This document shows, piece after piece, positions 6,168 to 7,631 of a DNA stretch of 7,631 bases. Positions within the stretch are counted from its first letter, which is position 1; each line of letters opens with the position of its first letter. The notes below the pieces were generated by a model that was not told where the DNA came from, searched no databases, and saw only the letters and a program-made list of their open reading frames with translations. The translations under genes were made by a program, and so were the position numbers. This DNA is from Caldifarciminota bacterium (GTDB taxonomy: Bacteria > Hydrothermota > E44-bin80), in contig JAGMEZ010000097.1 of assembly GCA_023127905.1 (NCBI GenBank), positions 1-7,631 on the forward strand, written 5' to 3'.

Positions 6168-7631
6168 TTCTCTTTACCCAGGTTAAATCAAAATCAATTA
6201 ACATACCGTTATTTTTTTTTAATTCCATTCTTATTGAGTAATCCTCTTCTATTTGCTCGTTATTTAATTGTTCAGAAACAGTACTAAGATTTTCGAATCG
6301 ATTCCTGTTAAATGCGTAGGATGGTATAATGGAAAGGTATGATAGCGGTCTTATTTCGACGTCTATTTCATATGATTCCTTTCTGGTTACTATGTTTCGA
6401 TAAAACAGGTAGTGCCCTGCTTCATAAGAGTAGAGATACGCTCCCCAATCCTGTTTACAAAATTTGTATTTTACTGTGGGCTGAAAGTGATGGAGGTTTA
6501 AAATTGTAAGTTGAGATTTGTGTGTAAAGCTTCTTGTGAAGAGATTTTTATTTGAGGAAAAGTCATAAATCTGGTAATTTGAGACGAGAGAGAAAAATTC
6601 TTTAATTATTATCCTCTGGGGTAAAAAATAATTCACATTTGCATCGACAGAATATTTTGTCCTGCATACATTATTTGCTGACATTTGACTTCTCAGGTAG
6701 ATGAGATGATTTTCTATTCTCCCAAAGGATAGAGATAAATCCGTCCCTCCAGGAAGATTGTATCTTGTTATAAGGAAATCAGATTTATCAAGGATGTCTC
6801 TATCAGTAACAGTAGATGGGTTTGGAAAGGTGAAGGAAGTCAGTCTTAAAGTTCTTTTGATTTTAATCTCAGAATTGTTGTTCGGACGATATGCAAGGGA
6901 AGGGGTCAGGGTATTGACTGTTGATAATTCATTGTTTAAACCATCTTGATATTCTTTTTCACCTTTATGTCTTTCTATGCTGATATCAAAGAATATCCGT
7001 GAGTTTATCGGACAACTCAGATTTGAAGAGATGTTATGGTATATTCTTCTTTCATTACTGTGCTTATAACCGAATCCCTTGATAAGTGAATATATCTCGT
7101 TATTGAAATATCCGTTGTATATAATAGATGTTGTTAGCCGGTTAAAAAGTAAGAATTCTGTGAAGAGGTTTCCTTGTGCTGATTCGAGGAATTTTTCTTC
7201 ATCCCCGTTCAGTACTGGATATTGGGTTAGGATATTCTTTCCCTCAAGATTCCCGCCAATTCTTATTTTTGAAAGGTTCTTTTCGAAACTTATATCAATA
7301 ATTCCTCTTTTTTCGTTACTGATTGCTTGATTTAAGAACCATATCTCTGATTCAATACTACCTAAATTTTTAATATTCACAATCCCTTTTATTCCTTCAC
7401 CTCTTCCGGGATTATCGATGTTAAGGCTGTCCTGAGATTTTCTTTTGTACTCATCACTTACAAATGATAAATATGGAATAATCGCTATCCACTCTTTTGG
7501 TCGATAAATTGATTCAAAAAGCAGTTCGTTCTTTTTAATTCTTGAAGAGATATCTCCCGTTTCTATACTTCTGTTTGAAACCTTTTCTTTGAGGTTGAAC
7601 TGCAGATAATCCCGCGCCCTTACGCCAATGT
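6115..7631 (-). CDS. Outer-membrane beta-barrel-like protein (partial, N-terminus off the right edge)
   Basis: The minus-strand frame ending in TAG at 6117-6115 has no stop codon up to the window edge, giving at least 504 residues. A GTG at 7380-7378 could be taken as a start, but the codons upstream of it (reading IGVRARDYLQF... to ...GRGEGIKGI) continue the same kind of sequence, so the real start is outside. The protein is made of many short segments with alternating polar and hydrophobic residues, rich in Tyr, Phe, Asn, Ser and Arg, separated by Asn/Gly/Asp/Glu-rich turns, as in SYEIDVEIRPLSYLSIIPSY. This pattern is typical of outer-membrane barrels. The last strand ends in SYKI, without the common terminal Phe or Trp. 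No known family was recognised. The 3' end overlaps the lipoprotein gene, which suggests co-translation and possibly a shared envelope role. A large surface or periplasmic beta protein is the alternative. Confidence 0.78.
   Translation of the reverse strand, partial: IGVRARDYLQFNLKEKVSNRSIETGDISSRIKKNELLFESIYRPKEWIAIIPYLSFVSDEYKRKSQDSLNIDNPGRGEGIKGIVNIKNLGSIESEIWFLNQAISNEKRGIIDISFEKNLSKIRIGGNLEGKNILTQYPVLNGDEEKFLESAQGNLFTEFLLFNRLTTSIIYNGYFNNEIYSLIKGFGYKHSNERRIYHNISSNLSCPINSRIFFDISIERHKGEKEYQDGLNNELSTVNTLTPSLAYRPNNNSEIKIKRTLRLTSFTFPNPSTVTDRDILDKSDFLITRYNLPGGTDLSLSFGRIENHLIYLRSQMSANNVCRTKYSVDANVNYFLPQRIIIKEFFSLVSNYQIYDFSSNKNLFTRSFTHKSQLTILNLHHFQPTVKYKFCKQDWGAYLYSYEAGHYLFYRNIVTRKESYEIDVEIRPLSYLSIIPSYAFNRNRFENLSTVSEQLNNEQIEEDYSIRMELKKNNGMLIDFDLTWVKRNEGNNFYEVKSKISYKI

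Noticed and set aside
7378..7380. GTG as the start of a 421-residue barrel-like protein
   Set aside because: The frame upstream has no stop codon up to the window edge and keeps the same compositional pattern, so this GTG is an internal Val codon of a longer gene.

Overview
The window reads as one co-directional block. Every credible gene lies on the minus strand, so the order of transcription runs from the right edge to the left edge. The DNA is AT-rich, uses many AGA/AGG and ATA codons, and has two GTG starts, each behind a strong AAGGAG Shine-Dalgarno site. An outer-membrane-barrel-like protein and a lipoprotein point to a diderm bacterium. None of the proteins except the sugar kinase is a close match to something I recognise, which fits an uncultured or poorly sampled lineage. 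I cannot assign a phylum from the sequence alone.

Layout in transcription order. (1) 7631-6115: the 3' part of a gene for a beta-barrel-like envelope protein. Its frame stays open to the window edge, so its true start lies outside. (2) 6167-5565: a short lipoprotein with a lipobox and a possible NTF2-like domain; its start overlaps the end of gene 1. (3) 5555-3708: a 615-residue cytoplasmic protein with one clear ACT-like domain and probably several, but no catalytic domain that I can see. (4) 3678-898: a 926-residue single-pass membrane protein with an N-terminal protein-kinase fold, a basic juxtamembrane segment, one transmembrane helix, an extracytoplasmic FG-GAP/VCBS-like region and a C-terminal TPR array. 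The kinase domain has lost all the key catalytic residues and looks like a pseudokinase. (5) 839 to beyond position 1: a PfkB-family sugar(-phosphate) kinase of the 1-phosphofructokinase/tagatose-6-phosphate kinase type, cut by the left edge.

The first two junctions are an overlap and a 9-base gap, the third is a 29-base gap and the last is 58 bases. No convincing terminator or promoter separates the genes, so at least genes 1 to 4 are probably one operon. The most interesting element is gene 4, a receptor-shaped pseudokinase, next to an orphan multi-ACT protein and two envelope proteins. A link between envelope or metabolite sensing and an intracellular partner is plausible, but this is inference from domain layout only. 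No RNA genes, mobile elements, CRISPR arrays or notable repeats were seen.
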